A stretch of DNA of 59,671 nt, from the NCBI GenBank assembly GCA_017302255.1, contig JAFLDV010000027.1:1-59671 (forward strand), in the 5' to 3' direction. Numbering within the stretch: the first letter of the stretch is position 1; every line of letters starts with the position of its first letter. Position numbers and translations under genes: made by a program. Below the pieces are notes generated by a model. The model was not told where the DNA came from. It worked only from the letters and a program-made list of their open reading frames with translations, and made no database searches. Below, in pieces: positions 1 through 7,925 of this stretch. The DNA comes from Gammaproteobacteria bacterium. Lineage in GTDB: Bacteria; Pseudomonadota; Gammaproteobacteria; Enterobacterales; Alteromonadaceae.

Positions 1-126
1 GGCTTTGCCGCGTAGTTTCCAATGCATGCACCAACAGCCGCCACAGGCGCCGTTCTCGCCGAAGAGCAGTTCGAAATCACGCCAGAGCTTTTGGGTGAGG
101 GGGTGAAAGGAGAGGTCGAGGGACAT
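1..126 (-). CDS. GNAT N-acetyltransferase, N-terminal fragment (cut by window edge)
   Basis: Reading the minus strand from the ATG at 126 gives 42 codons open to the window edge. The translation contains LFGENGACGGCWCM, a cysteine-rich N-terminal motif common in a group of GNAT-fold acetyltransferases annotated in many environmental bacteria. The acetyl-CoA binding core is outside the window, so substrate and activity cannot be judged. It lies 38 bases downstream of the EamA permease gene on the same strand and could be co-transcribed with it. The short repeat at 127-162 lies between them. Confidence 0.6.
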   Translation of the reverse strand, partial: MSLDLSFHPLTQKLWRDFELLFGENGACGGCWCMHWKLRGKA

Positions 127-162
127 TAGCGATTAGCGATTAGCGATTGGCGATTTACGATT
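127..162. repeat. Short degenerate direct repeat (GCGATTA-type units)
   Basis: About four units of the form GCGATTA/GCGATTT follow each other between two minus-strand genes. Similar strings of near-identical 7-8 base words between genes are, from general familiarity, frequent in Anaerolineae genomes. Their role is unknown. They differ in style from everything right of position 5441. Confidence 0.6.
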
Positions 163-164
163 GT

Positions 165-1067
165 TCATCGCCCCTCGACTAAATGATCGTGGTCAATTGT
201 ACCTGATGTCCATTCTTTGAATTGGGAGAGGATGACAGCGGCGAAGATCATGATACAGCCGATGATCTGGATGCTGGCGAGGCGTTCATCGAGTAATAGC
301 CAGCCAGAGAGGACAGCAAAGACGGACTCAAGCCCGATGATGAGGGCGGCGTCGGCGGGTGGAGTGTGCTTCTGTGCCCAGATCTGAAGTGTGTAACACA
401 ACCCTAATGAAAGGATGGCGGTGTAGCCGATAGCGAAGAGAAAGCTTGGGTCAAAGACTGGCATGGGTTCAATGACCAAGCCCACACAAAGATTGAGCGC
501 GCCGCAAACCAGCAACTGCCCCACCGAGAAAGACATCGACTCAAAGTTGTGGGCGTATTTGCCGAGGATGACGACGTGAACCGCCCAGAATAATGCGCCG
601 ATCAGTTCCAATAGATCGCCGAATTGAATTTGGTTGAGCTTGCCGCCGGTGGAAAGTAGAAAGGCGCCCGCCATGGCGAAGACCACGGCGATGATAAAGA
701 GCCAATGCGGCTTTTCGCCCCAGAAGAAGAAAAGGATGAGTGGGATGAGAACCACATATAAGCTGGTGATGAAACCAGCATTGCCTGCGGTGGTGTAGAG
801 CATGCCCGTCTGTTGCAAGGCACTGCCCATAAAGAGGAAGAAGCCTGCAATGAGCATCCATTTTGTTTGGTCGCGGGATACGGAATGCGGATTGGCACTC
901 CGCCCCACGCGCCATGCAAAGGGCAGAACGACGAGCCCTGCTAATAAGTAGCGGACTCCGTTGAAGATGTAGACGCTGCCGACTTGCCCGGCGACGCGTT
1001 GGGCTACGAAGGCGGAGCCCCAGATGATGGCGATAAGGAAGAGGGTGAGATCAGCTTTTAGGCGCAT
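165..1067 (-). CDS. EamA/DMT-superfamily permease
   Basis: A 300-residue inner membrane protein built of about ten hydrophobic helices in two homologous halves, the standard length and layout of EamA (drug/metabolite transporter) permeases. The first helix contains the typical IIWGSAFVAQ motif, and the second EamA repeat begins near residue 150 (ELIGALFWAVHVVILGKYA). Members export amino acids or other small metabolites; the substrate here cannot be told. The C-terminal 15 residues are charged and cytoplasmic. The start ATG at 1067 is directly followed by the hydrophobic first helix. It is on the non-gammaproteobacterial side of the join near 5441. Confidence 0.85.
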   Translation of the reverse strand: MRLKADLTLFLIAIIWGSAFVAQRVAGQVGSVYIFNGVRYLLAGLVVLPFAWRVGRSANPHSVSRDQTKWMLIAGFFLFMGSALQQTGMLYTTAGNAGFITSLYVVLIPLILFFFWGEKPHWLFIIAVVFAMAGAFLLSTGGKLNQIQFGDLLELIGALFWAVHVVILGKYAHNFESMSFSVGQLLVCGALNLCVGLVIEPMPVFDPSFLFAIGYTAILSLGLCYTLQIWAQKHTPPADAALIIGLESVFAVLSGWLLLDERLASIQIIGCIMIFAAVILSQFKEWTSGTIDHDHLVEGR

Positions 1068-1080
1068 GGGGTGGGAGGGG

Positions 1081-1130
1081 GGAATAGTGAATGGGGAATT
1101 GGGAATTGGGAGTAGTGAGTAGTGGGCAGG
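1081..1130. repeat. Low-complexity G/A/T-rich direct repeats
   Basis: Overlapping copies of GGGAATTG and AGTAGTG words fill the space upstream of the EamA gene. They are of the same style as the repeat at 127-162. The rest of the stretch to 1290 shows no open frame or recognisable site. Confidence 0.5.
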
Positions 1131-1290
1131 AGAGGATTGTACTGTATTTCGATATTCGAGATTAGAGATTGGTTGTGTGCGGGGTGAGGTTGGTTGTATA
1201 ATGGGCAGGGTAAGGGTGGTATGGATATGCCTACCCAGAAAAGTTTTTGTCGGCTGTTATGGAAGATAAAGGGTGTTTGTATATACCCTA

Positions 1291-1297
1291 GTTAGGC
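1291..1297 (+). other. GTTRRRY core box (left end of cassette array)
   Basis: GTTAGGC matches the integron core box consensus GTTRRRY exactly and lies 58 bases before the first cassette gene. It could be the end of an attI-like or attC-like site. No convincing RYYYAAC partner is seen upstream, so this is weak when taken alone. Confidence 0.4.
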
Positions 1298-1354
1298 GCT
1301 TCGCTGAGAGATTATCGCTGTAATTCGTAGAATAAAATTACCAAAGATTCAACT

Positions 1355-1786
1355 ATGAGTGTTCAACTTCCTATTCCATCATTTGAAGATATTCGAAAAC
1401 TACTGGGCTTTTGGATTGACCAACAGGACAAATGGTTCTATTTTGAAACTGGCGCACTCCAAACTGGCAAAATTGGAGAGATAGAACGCCCATCTCCGAA
1501 TATAGCACGGCACGTCTTTCCACGAGACAAAGTAAGCGAAACATTTCAGTATAGCCAATCTCGCATTATTGGAAGGATTTTCAATGTTGTTGAATATCCA
1601 CCAAGCCTTCTTCTACAAGATGTCACCGTATTTACGGTTCATTTAGAATCGGATTATCAGAAAGGCAATGTGGTAAATGAAGAAAAACGCAATCAATATG
1701 GTTTGTTTTTTTCCCAGATTACCTATTATGAGCCAATTGAAAATATTGAGGTCTTTATTAAAGACGACCTTCGTATTAAAAGGTGA
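1355..1786 (+). CDS. Hypothetical protein, first cassette gene
   Basis: A 143-residue soluble protein with no signal peptide or membrane segment and no family I recognise. It has many aromatic and charged residues and a predicted mixed alpha/beta make-up. It starts 58 bases after a GTTAGGC core box and ends just before the partial attC at 1801-1821, as a cassette-borne gene would. It has no strong Shine-Dalgarno sequence. The overlapping minus-strand open frames are longer stretches without coding character, so the plus strand is preferred. Confidence 0.6.
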   Translation: MSVQLPIPSFEDIRKLLGFWIDQQDKWFYFETGALQTGKIGEIERPSPNIARHVFPRDKVSETFQYSQSRIIGRIFNVVEYPPSLLLQDVTVFTVHLESDYQKGNVVNEEKRNQYGLFFSQITYYEPIENIEVFIKDDLRIKR

Positions 1787-1800
1787 CAAAACTTTAGAAC

Positions 1801-1821
1801 AGGTAACGCAAACCGTTCGGC
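1801..1821 (+). other. attC-like 3-prime half site
   Basis: The sequence ends in GTTCGGC and is preceded by GGTAACGCAAACC, the same string found before GTTGGGC at 3307-3313. This shows that it is the same kind of recombination site. The core has one mismatch to GTTRRRY. No clear RYYYAAC partner is visible upstream, so the left half seems deleted or degenerate. Confidence 0.5.
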
Positions 1822-1872
1822 TGCCAAGTGGTAAAAGAATTTGTATAACATAATTGTACAAAGGAGGCACAG

Positions 1873-3114
1873 ATGCCAAAAACGATAACCGTCCTTCGTA
1901 TTTTTGTTGCTTCTCCATCTGATCTGGGTGAAGAGCGAAAGTTGCTTGAGGGAGTTGTCCAAGAGTTGAATCTCACTTGGCCCCAACAGTTGGGCATTTC
2001 TTTGGAGCTGATTAAGTGGGAAACTCATTCGTTTCCAAGTGCCGGCACTGATCCACAAGACGTTATTAATCATCAGCTTCCTCAGGACTACGATATTCTG
2101 CTCTTGATGCTATGGTCTCGGATCGGTACTCCAACGCCACGGTCACAATCCGGCACCCTTGAGGAATTCGAAAGCGCATATGGGCGATGGCGGAGTGATC
2201 CGAAACTGGTTCGTTTGATGATTTACTTTAAGACTACTCCTATATCACCGGATGATATTGATCCAGATCAACTACGGCTGTTGAAGGAATTCCGAAAATC
2301 CCTTAGTGATAGAGGCATTCTATATTCCACATTCACCGGAGGGGAAGAATACGCTCAGCTACTTCGAATCCACCTAAGCAAACAAGTTCAAGATTTCTTA
2401 AAAGAGAACAATTTGACAGGGACGCCTCTCACTGTTCCGGTTGAAACAACAACGACATTGCCATCATTCGAAGAAAGCCATGATGAAATCTCAGAGGATG
2501 AAGGTTTCTTGGACCTTATCGAGACAACGGTAACTACATCGCAAAAAGTCATAGAGGTCACGAATCATATTGGAGAGGCTCTTGAACAACTGAATACAGG
2601 CACGAATAAAAGCACTCTAGACATGCAATCAATTACTGGGGATGACAAAGCGAAATTTTCGGCATATAAACGTATCGCGAATAAACAAGCTGAGAATATG
2701 TCTGACTTCGTCGCACGTATGCAACCAGAAATACCAATTTTCAGAGATGCTCTCTCGAAGTCATTGGATGCCTATGGACGTACGATGGTTCTATTACCAG
2801 AATTTGGTATCAACCCAGAGAGCCGCACACAATTAGAGAATGCATTGTCTGCTGCCAGCACCCTTAGAAATGTGATGGTTTCATCTAAGGAAAGCATGGA
2901 AAGATTCCGATCAATTACCGCGGGACTACCTAGAATTACCACTCAATTCAATCGCGCTAAACGCGATCTTTTACATGTTCTAGACATCTTGCTTACGACT
3001 TACGATCGCGGATTAAATTTGCTTGGAGAAATCGAATTTACTGGTAAAAGCATTCTTGAGTCCTGGCAATCTGATGCAACTCCTCCAAGCAATGAGCATG
3101 AAAATGAAAATTAG
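1873..3114 (+). CDS. DUF4062 domain protein with long helical C-terminus (cassette gene)
   Basis: 413 residues. Residues 6-105 match the DUF4062 pattern: RIFVASPSDLGEER at the start, then a strand motif DILLLMLWSRIGTPTP, and GTLEEFESAY near residue 98. DUF4062 is a Rossmann-like domain, related to TIR/SLOG folds, found at the N-terminus of many STAND/NLR-like and other conflict-related proteins. Here it is followed not by a NACHT or WD40 region but by about 220 mainly helical residues (210-400) of unknown family. A strong AAGGAGG lies 6 bases before the ATG. The stop is two bases before the RYYYAAC box of the next attC-like site, so the gene almost fills its cassette. A sensing or defence role is inference. 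Confidence 0.8.
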   Translation: MPKTITVLRIFVASPSDLGEERKLLEGVVQELNLTWPQQLGISLELIKWETHSFPSAGTDPQDVINHQLPQDYDILLLMLWSRIGTPTPRSQSGTLEEFESAYGRWRSDPKLVRLMIYFKTTPISPDDIDPDQLRLLKEFRKSLSDRGILYSTFTGGEEYAQLLRIHLSKQVQDFLKENNLTGTPLTVPVETTTTLPSFEESHDEISEDEGFLDLIETTVTTSQKVIEVTNHIGEALEQLNTGTNKSTLDMQSITGDDKAKFSAYKRIANKQAENMSDFVARMQPEIPIFRDALSKSLDAYGRTMVLLPEFGINPESRTQLENALSAASTLRNVMVSSKESMERFRSITAGLPRITTQFNRAKRDLLHVLDILLTTYDRGLNLLGEIEFTGKSILESWQSDATPPSNEHENEN

Positions 3115-3116
3115 CA

Positions 3117-3313
3117 GCCTAACACAGCGTGCAGCAACTGTCTTGAAAGTCAAGAGAACCTGATCTCTTCTGTCCTTCGGACATCTTCCCCTAAAGGGGA
3201 AGACTCAGCTTTAGAAGTTTTCTGCTTCCGGGCAGAGTCCGCACCTTAGCTTTTTTTCTGGCTGGACGGCTTCGCCGTCCCCGCCCCAGCGCAGGTAACG
3301 CAAACCGTTGGGC
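3117..3313 (+). other. attC-like recombination site, long form
   Basis: The site begins with GCCTAAC (RYYYAAC) and ends with GTTGGGC (GTTRRRY); these pair with a single wobble. Just inside, GCGT on the left matches ACGC on the right, as expected for L-box pairing. The interior holds smaller hairpins, including GACGGCTTCGCCGTC and CTTCCCCTAAAGGGGAAG. At 197 bases it is long for an attC, but the outline fits. The first 95 bases are nearly identical to the site at 3862. Confidence 0.6.
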
Positions 3314-3385
3314 AACCCCGTGCAAAATATAAAATACCATTGTTGATGGATAATTTCAGATAATAGACTTTCGAGAAGAAAGATT

Positions 3386-3721
3386 ATGAAAAAAGACCTT
3401 TGGGTATTTCTTGCAATATGCGTCCCAGGAATTATCTCAAGAATTTTAATAACAATGGCATGGAATAATTGGTTACTCGATGAAAGATGGTTGACAGAAT
3501 ATTTTAATTACACACAGTTATTAGGTAATTTGACAGCTTTTATGCTAGGGCTTTTCATGATTGTGAAAACTGGTTTCTTTACAAAAATACTCGCAAGATT
3601 CAAGTTAATTCAAGAGGATACCGAAACAACTCGCGCTATTGTGGTTTTGCGCATCATAGGTTTGATGTATTCAATAGCCTCTTTAATATCTTCTCGCTAT
3701 TTTATAAATGAAATATTTTAG
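3386..3721 (+). CDS. Small membrane protein, unknown (cassette gene)
   Basis: 111 residues with three hydrophobic segments at about 8-26, 45-65 and 84-103, so probably an inner membrane protein. No family is recognised. It begins 72 bases after the GTTGGGC box, behind a short purine-rich stretch (GAGAAGAAAG) that can serve as ribosome binding site. Its DNA is AT-richer than the EamA gene to the left, in keeping with cassette genes of mixed origin. About 140 bases between its stop and the next attC-like site show no gene. Confidence 0.65.
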   Translation: MKKDLWVFLAICVPGIISRILITMAWNNWLLDERWLTEYFNYTQLLGNLTAFMLGLFMIVKTGFFTKILARFKLIQEDTETTRAIVVLRIIGLMYSIASLISSRYFINEIF

Positions 3722-3861
3722 ACAGTGTAAGTTTATTGTTTGTAGACATTTTTTCAGATAAATCTATTTCCAACTCTAGCCAAAAACTGAGTTGCAAGTA
3801 AAATCGTAGTTCGTTGGCGTTGTCGTCTTTTTTGGGCAAGGTTCTGGTAAGCAGGCAGGTT

Positions 3862-4013
3862 GCCCAACAAAGCGTGCAGCAACTGTCTTGAAAGTCAAGA
3901 GAACCTGACCTCTTCTGTCCTTTGGACATCTTCCCCTAAAGGGGAAGACTTAGCTTTAGCCTTTTTCTGGCTCGACTGCTTCGCCCGGTCCACGAGAGAG
4001 GGCGGGGTTAGGT
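3862..4013 (+). other. attC-like recombination site
   Basis: The site starts with GCCCAAC (RYYYAAC) and ends with GTTAGGT (GTTRRRY). It is 152 bases long. Positions 3871-3960 repeat 3126-3215 with only a few changes, including the hairpin CTTCCCCTAAAGGGGAAG. The right part differs from the first copy, so the two sites are related but not a recent duplication of the whole region. Confidence 0.6.
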
Positions 4014-4107
4014 ACGCTGGATGGATAGGCATTTGCTATCAATTGGCAAAAATAAATTCAAAAACAATCAACAAGGTAGGATATAGGAAAATTGGGAGCT
4101 AGTAAAC

Positions 4108-4554
4108 ATGATTGAGGCAAAAAAAACAAAAATAAGTAATATCCCTTCAATCATTCTTGTAGGGATATTATTTGTTTCAATCATAAGTTTTATATTGGCA
4201 TACTTTAAAGTATTTTTTTCGCCAAACCTTCCAGTTTCGCCAATTAGCCTATATTGGGTTATATGGACTCCAGTTGTTTTTTTAACAATAACCTACGCCT
4301 TTTTATCCATAAAAAGAAATCTTATTTTAGCTTCCATATTGATCGGTGTTATTTTTTGTGCAGCAATTTCCACCCTCATGCTAATAGGACCAGTAATAAA
4401 CCTGATTACCGAAGTTGATTGCTATGATATTAAGAAGTCTACATTTACCGTACAATATTATTGTACCTGTACCAGTGCGACCATTGAGTCTCAAGAGAAA
4501 TACGCTTGCGAGTTTAATGGCTTAAAGATTATTCCATTTGTTCAAAAGCAATAA
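4108..4554 (+). CDS. Membrane protein of unknown function (cassette gene)
   Basis: 148 residues with four hydrophobic segments (about 12-34, 45-66, 72-88 and 90-112) and a C-terminal 35-residue tail rich in cysteine (CYDIKKSTFTVQYYCTCTS). That tail probably lies outside the cytoplasm and might form disulfides. No family is recognised. The gene is AT-rich and lies alone between two attC-like sites, 94 bases after the GTTAGGT core. Confidence 0.65.
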   Translation: MIEAKKTKISNIPSIILVGILFVSIISFILAYFKVFFSPNLPVSPISLYWVIWTPVVFLTITYAFLSIKRNLILASILIGVIFCAAISTLMLIGPVINLITEVDCYDIKKSTFTVQYYCTCTSATIESQEKYACEFNGLKIIPFVQKQ

Positions 4555-4592
4555 ACGATGGCTAAAAATTACTTATCCTTATCAAAACCGCA

Positions 4593-4676
4593 TCCCAACA
4601 CACATGTAGCTTCTGTCCTACCCCCTAACAGAGATGCGGCGGACATCTCACCGCTTCGGATACACGTCCGCTGGGT
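4593..4676 (+). other. Degenerate attC-like site
   Basis: TCCCAAC on the left and GCTGGGT on the right each differ by one base from the integron core boxes and pair with each other apart from one position. An inner stem GCGGAC/GTCCGC lies at 4639-4644 and 4666-4671. The site sits between two plus-strand genes as expected, but is weaker than the two sites to its left. Confidence 0.4.
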
Positions 4677-4718
4677 AGTTCATTAGTAAAAATTTCAGAA
4701 AGTAAGGATAATCATCGC

Positions 4719-5456
4719 ATGGCTACAATAACGCAACGTCCCTTTTCAACGGAGCAAGATAAATATCAAATGTCTGCTCTGGCTCGTCAATGTTCAGAAA
4801 ACAATCTCCATGTCGTAGACTTGCCTTATCGGTTTAGTTCATGGGCATTCGATCATCCCGAAAATGTCAATTTGTGGTTTGATGAAAATCAACAACTTGT
4901 CGCTTGGGCGGTGCTTCAATCGCCTTTCTGGACAATTGATTATGTATGCCATCCTGAACACGAATCGCATCTGCATCGAGAAATCCTTGCATGGGCAGAC
5001 CAACGCGCTCAAAGCGTACAGAATACGCCTTATGCTCGTTCGGCATGGTTTGTCATGGCATTCTCTGGGCAAAATGACCGAATCCGCGATTTGCAAGACG
5101 CAGGCTTCAAATGTCAATCGGATGTTGGCGAAGATTCCTGGTCAAAGGTGCTGATGCGCCGTTCGTCTCAAACGCCTGTAAAGGTGTACAAGCCTCGTTC
5201 AGCAGGCTTTACCGTCCGCGCATTGGCAGGAGAAAAAGAAGTACAGAAGTATGTTGACCTTCACCAATCTGTTTTTGAAAGTAAAAATATGACCCTCGAT
5301 TGGCGAATGCGCACCCTTCAACACCCAGATTACACGCCCGAGTTGGATATTGTTGTCGAATCGTCTACAGGAGATTTGGCTGCCTTTTGTATTTGTTGGC
5401 TTGATAAAAATTCAATGACAGGGCACGTTGAGCCATTGGGCATAACTGTCATCTAA
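4719..5456 (+). CDS. GNAT family N-acetyltransferase, truncated at its C-terminus
   Basis: The frame runs for 245 codons. Residues 1-155 form a diverged GNAT-like half and residues 165-240 begin a second GNAT domain (FTVRALAGEKEVQKYVDLHQ). The sequence reaches GHVEPLG, which in GNAT proteins immediately precedes the acetyl-CoA binding motif A (usually a VHPxxRxxGxG-type stretch), and then ends after four unrelated codons. The acetyl-CoA site is therefore missing. The break coincides, within a few bases, with the break in the opposite-strand binding protein gene. AAGGA lies upstream of the ATG at 4719. The truncated product is unlikely to be active. Confidence 0.75.
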   Translation: MATITQRPFSTEQDKYQMSALARQCSENNLHVVDLPYRFSSWAFDHPENVNLWFDENQQLVAWAVLQSPFWTIDYVCHPEHESHLHREILAWADQRAQSVQNTPYARSAWFVMAFSGQNDRIRDLQDAGFKCQSDVGEDSWSKVLMRRSSQTPVKVYKPRSAGFTVRALAGEKEVQKYVDLHQSVFESKNMTLDWRMRTLQHPDYTPELDIVVESSTGDLAAFCICWLDKNSMTGHVEPLGITVI

Positions 5457-5672
5457 AACCAATAATTCAATAGCCGGGGAAGTCGCAGATTTTCGAGAAT
5501 TATATTCTGCGAACGCTTGTTTGGCTCCATCACGGTAGCTCAAGCCCAACTGTTTCGCTGGACCAGTAAGTGGTGCTGACATGCCTAAGCGCACAGGTTT
5601 AAGCTGTTCGGCCAAAATGCTAAAGCAAGCGAAAAACAACGCTAAGCAAATGGACATATTAGTTAAATGCAA
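5412..5672 (-). pseudogene. ABC-type periplasmic binding protein (LivJ/LivK-like), N-terminal fragment
   Basis: The minus-strand frame starts with a signal peptide (hydrophobic MSICLALFFACFSILA) followed by a stretch typical of type I periplasmic binding proteins of the branched-chain amino acid class (VRLGMSAPLTGPAKQLG, then YRDGAKQAFAEYN). Such proteins are normally 370-400 residues; here family-like sequence stops at LDDSY after about 77 residues. The last nine codons before the stop come from the opposite strand of the GNAT gene. The gene is interrupted by the join near 5441 and is not a functional unit in this sequence. Confidence 0.75.
5438..5445. other. Join between two unrelated sequences (chimeric junction)
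   Basis: To the left, the plus-strand GNAT frame is native up to GHVEPLG. To the right, the minus-strand binding protein frame is native up to LLVLDDSY. Both lose family resemblance at the same few bases. Sequence style also changes here, from short repeats and integron-like cassettes to a gammaproteobacterial core gene cluster. No insertion sequence, attC core or long homology is seen at the point, so an assembly join or illegitimate recombination is most likely. Confidence 0.7.
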
Positions 5673-5755
5673 ATTGGCGCTCCAAGCAGAGTTAACCTCA
5701 AAAGCATAGCAGAAAATAGTTGAATAACCTTGATAAAAATCAGGGTTTGTAGTGT

Positions 5756-7921
5756 TTATCGAAACAAAACTTCAAGCTCAGCGCCAGAGTAATGCCTTAA
5801 GATGGATTCAAATTCTGCGATAGGCTGACCTTGCCATAACAGAGCAATCATAGGCTCAATTAACGGATGGTCGATACTCGCAAAATGGAGGTTAAGCCAC
5901 ATCTGCAGCAATGTTAAGACGGGCTCAACTTTGTATTGCCGTATGCTATGACAAAGCACCATCCTTTGGTGAGCACTAAGCTGCTGTTTTGGCGCATCAA
6001 CCCACAGCCGTAAGATCTCCGGAGATAATTTTTGTTGAGCTTTGTTCCTGAATTGACCTGGTAAAGTTTGCCAATATAACTGTCGACGAAAATCATCGGT
6101 AAGGCCAGAAGCGCATGCTTGCAAAGAGTCTTGAAGCGGTTTCACCATTAATACCGACGGAGCGTTGCTGGCTTGCTCAAGTTTATGACTTAAGCGAATG
6201 GGCGAAAATCCAGATCGTTGCCAGAAAGTAGCTAGCTCAATGCTTGCACCAAAACTAGTACCGAGAATCTGAATTTGTTGAGTTATCAAATCCAGAGTTA
6301 GGTGTTCTAAAAGTGTTTCGCCTAAACCACGACGCTGGACTAACGGGTGTACGACAATCCTCTGAATTCTCGCAAGTTTCTTTGAAGCCAATTCAGGAGC
6401 TTGCAGATGAAAAGCGAGACTTTGCGCCAACAAGTGACCCTGTACCCGCCGTTCTCCCTTGGCAATTTGTTGGCTCAAAGTGCAATCCAATTCCCCTTCG
6501 ATACCAATCAAGGCAACCCCAAGCACAACGCCAGAACTTTGGATAAGCGTCAACTGCAAACTCGTATCGTCACAGAGCGCCCATAAATCCCGTAACGAAG
6601 TCTGATAGTGGGCAAGGCTAAGCAGTGCGAACACTTGGCGGAGCAATCTGGGCTCGGCGATTAAATCGGGGATCGCAACTCGCATACATTCGACAGTAAG
6701 CGCCGGTTGCGCTGCGACGTCGGCGACAGTTTGCCAAAGTTGCTCAGTGTCACAATCAAGTAAAAAAGCAGAAAAAATAAGCTGTTCGAGTGGGTCGTTG
6801 GCTGCATACCGAATTGGTTGCGACAAATGCAATTTCTTCCAACCTGGGCAGTTTTTATTTAGATATTGCTGAAACCGCACCGTGAAACCACGCCCAGTAC
6901 CTTCGTAGCCATGTTCAGTGCTAGCAAACACAATGCGACTGTAATGTGCTGTAAGCTGCTCCAAATGTGGGATTGGTACACCGGCAGCTTCATCAATTAG
7001 CAATAAATCCAGCTCCGGTCGTTCGCTGAGTAGTCTATCAACCGGTATAAATGCCAGTTGTTTATCTGGGGCTAACAACGCAAATTGTTGTTGGGCAACA
7101 ATGGCTGCATCGGGATGTGGCGCGCAAATAACAATACGCTCACGGCCCGAGAGCGCTAACTGAGCTGCTGCAATTCCTAAAGCTGCGGATTTTCCGCGAC
7201 CGCGATGCGCCGTCAATACCAAAGGGCGACGCCGATGGCCGGTCACCACATGAATAATGGCGGCGACTGCCGATGCTTGTTCGTTGCTCGCATAAGGCGT
7301 TGCAGGCTGTCCCTCTGCCAGCTCGGTCCCTGTATCGCTAGCTAACTTGGCCGCAGTTTCGGTGGTTATTTGTTGCGGAGTCTGCCGGATTTCGCCAAAT
7401 ACACCATCGTGACGCCACTGTAGCGCCTGTTGGAATTGAGGTGCTAATAACTTGGCAAAAGGACTCGCCGCCGGCTGCTGTGGAAAGGTTAACAAGCGCT
7501 TTGCCGCGGCATTTGGCGCTGCCAGCCACGAATCAAGAGCAGGACTTATTAACAACCATAAGCCGCCAGCCTTTAGTGTGCCGCTCGCAGCTGCGACTAA
7601 TTCCCAATCGACTGGTGAAAAGGTATTGATAAGCAACACCTCAGCTTCGTGACCCAACACCGCAGTACGTGCAGGGCCTTTGATGCTTTGTACAGGCCAT
7701 GGCAAGTTAAATGGCTCTACATCGCCAATACATAAAATTCTTGGAAAGCGAGGATTCTGTTGTCCGCCTAGTTGCGGCGAGTCGTCTTGGCAATAATCGA
7801 CAATAGCCGAATGCAACGCTTCGCGCACAAAACTAAACTCACCCTGCAGCCAAAGCGGCAGACGCCAGCGCTGTGTTTGACACAGTTGCCGGGCCTGACG
7901 AATGGCTTGAGGTAAATTCAT
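5756..7921 (-). CDS. tmcA: tRNA(Met) cytidine acetyltransferase TmcA
   Basis: 721 residues, slightly longer than the E. coli enzyme (671). TmcA uses ATP and acetyl-CoA to make N4-acetylcytidine at the wobble position of elongator tRNA(Met). The N-terminal domain is followed by a RecD-like helicase/ATPase module with Walker A HRGRGKSA at residues 239-246 and a Walker B-like LLLIDEAAGVP. A GNAT domain contains HPLVQRRGLGETLLEHL, the acetyl-CoA binding loop, and a C-terminal tRNA-binding part follows. Its start ATG is four bases downstream of the uvrD stop, so the two are probably co-transcribed. Confidence 0.93.
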   Translation of the reverse strand: MNLPQAIRQARQLCQTQRWRLPLWLQGEFSFVREALHSAIVDYCQDDSPQLGGQQNPRFPRILCIGDVEPFNLPWPVQSIKGPARTAVLGHEAEVLLINTFSPVDWELVAAASGTLKAGGLWLLISPALDSWLAAPNAAAKRLLTFPQQPAASPFAKLLAPQFQQALQWRHDGVFGEIRQTPQQITTETAAKLASDTGTELAEGQPATPYASNEQASAVAAIIHVVTGHRRRPLVLTAHRGRGKSAALGIAAAQLALSGRERIVICAPHPDAAIVAQQQFALLAPDKQLAFIPVDRLLSERPELDLLLIDEAAGVPIPHLEQLTAHYSRIVFASTEHGYEGTGRGFTVRFQQYLNKNCPGWKKLHLSQPIRYAANDPLEQLIFSAFLLDCDTEQLWQTVADVAAQPALTVECMRVAIPDLIAEPRLLRQVFALLSLAHYQTSLRDLWALCDDTSLQLTLIQSSGVVLGVALIGIEGELDCTLSQQIAKGERRVQGHLLAQSLAFHLQAPELASKKLARIQRIVVHPLVQRRGLGETLLEHLTLDLITQQIQILGTSFGASIELATFWQRSGFSPIRLSHKLEQASNAPSVLMVKPLQDSLQACASGLTDDFRRQLYWQTLPGQFRNKAQQKLSPEILRLWVDAPKQQLSAHQRMVLCHSIRQYKVEPVLTLLQMWLNLHFASIDHPLIEPMIALLWQGQPIAEFESILRHYSGAELEVLFR

Positions 7922-7925
7922 GACT

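Larger units (their letters stand above)
1291..4676 (+). mobile_element. Candidate integron cassette array without integrase (CALIN-like)
   Basis: Four short plus-strand genes are each followed by a sequence with attC-type core boxes. GTTRRRY-type boxes occur at 1291, 1815 (one mismatch), 3307, 4007 and 4670 (one mismatch). Partner RYYYAAC boxes occur at 3117, 3862 and 4593 (one mismatch). If cut inside GTTRRRY, the units are about 524, 1492, 700 and 663 bases, each carrying one gene that starts soon after the left box, as integron cassettes do. Two sites share a conserved 3-prime half (GGTAACGCAAACCGTT) and two share a long conserved 5-prime half. No integron integrase lies to the left up to the window edge. 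The assignment rests on motif reading, not on folding or a model search. Confidence 0.6.
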
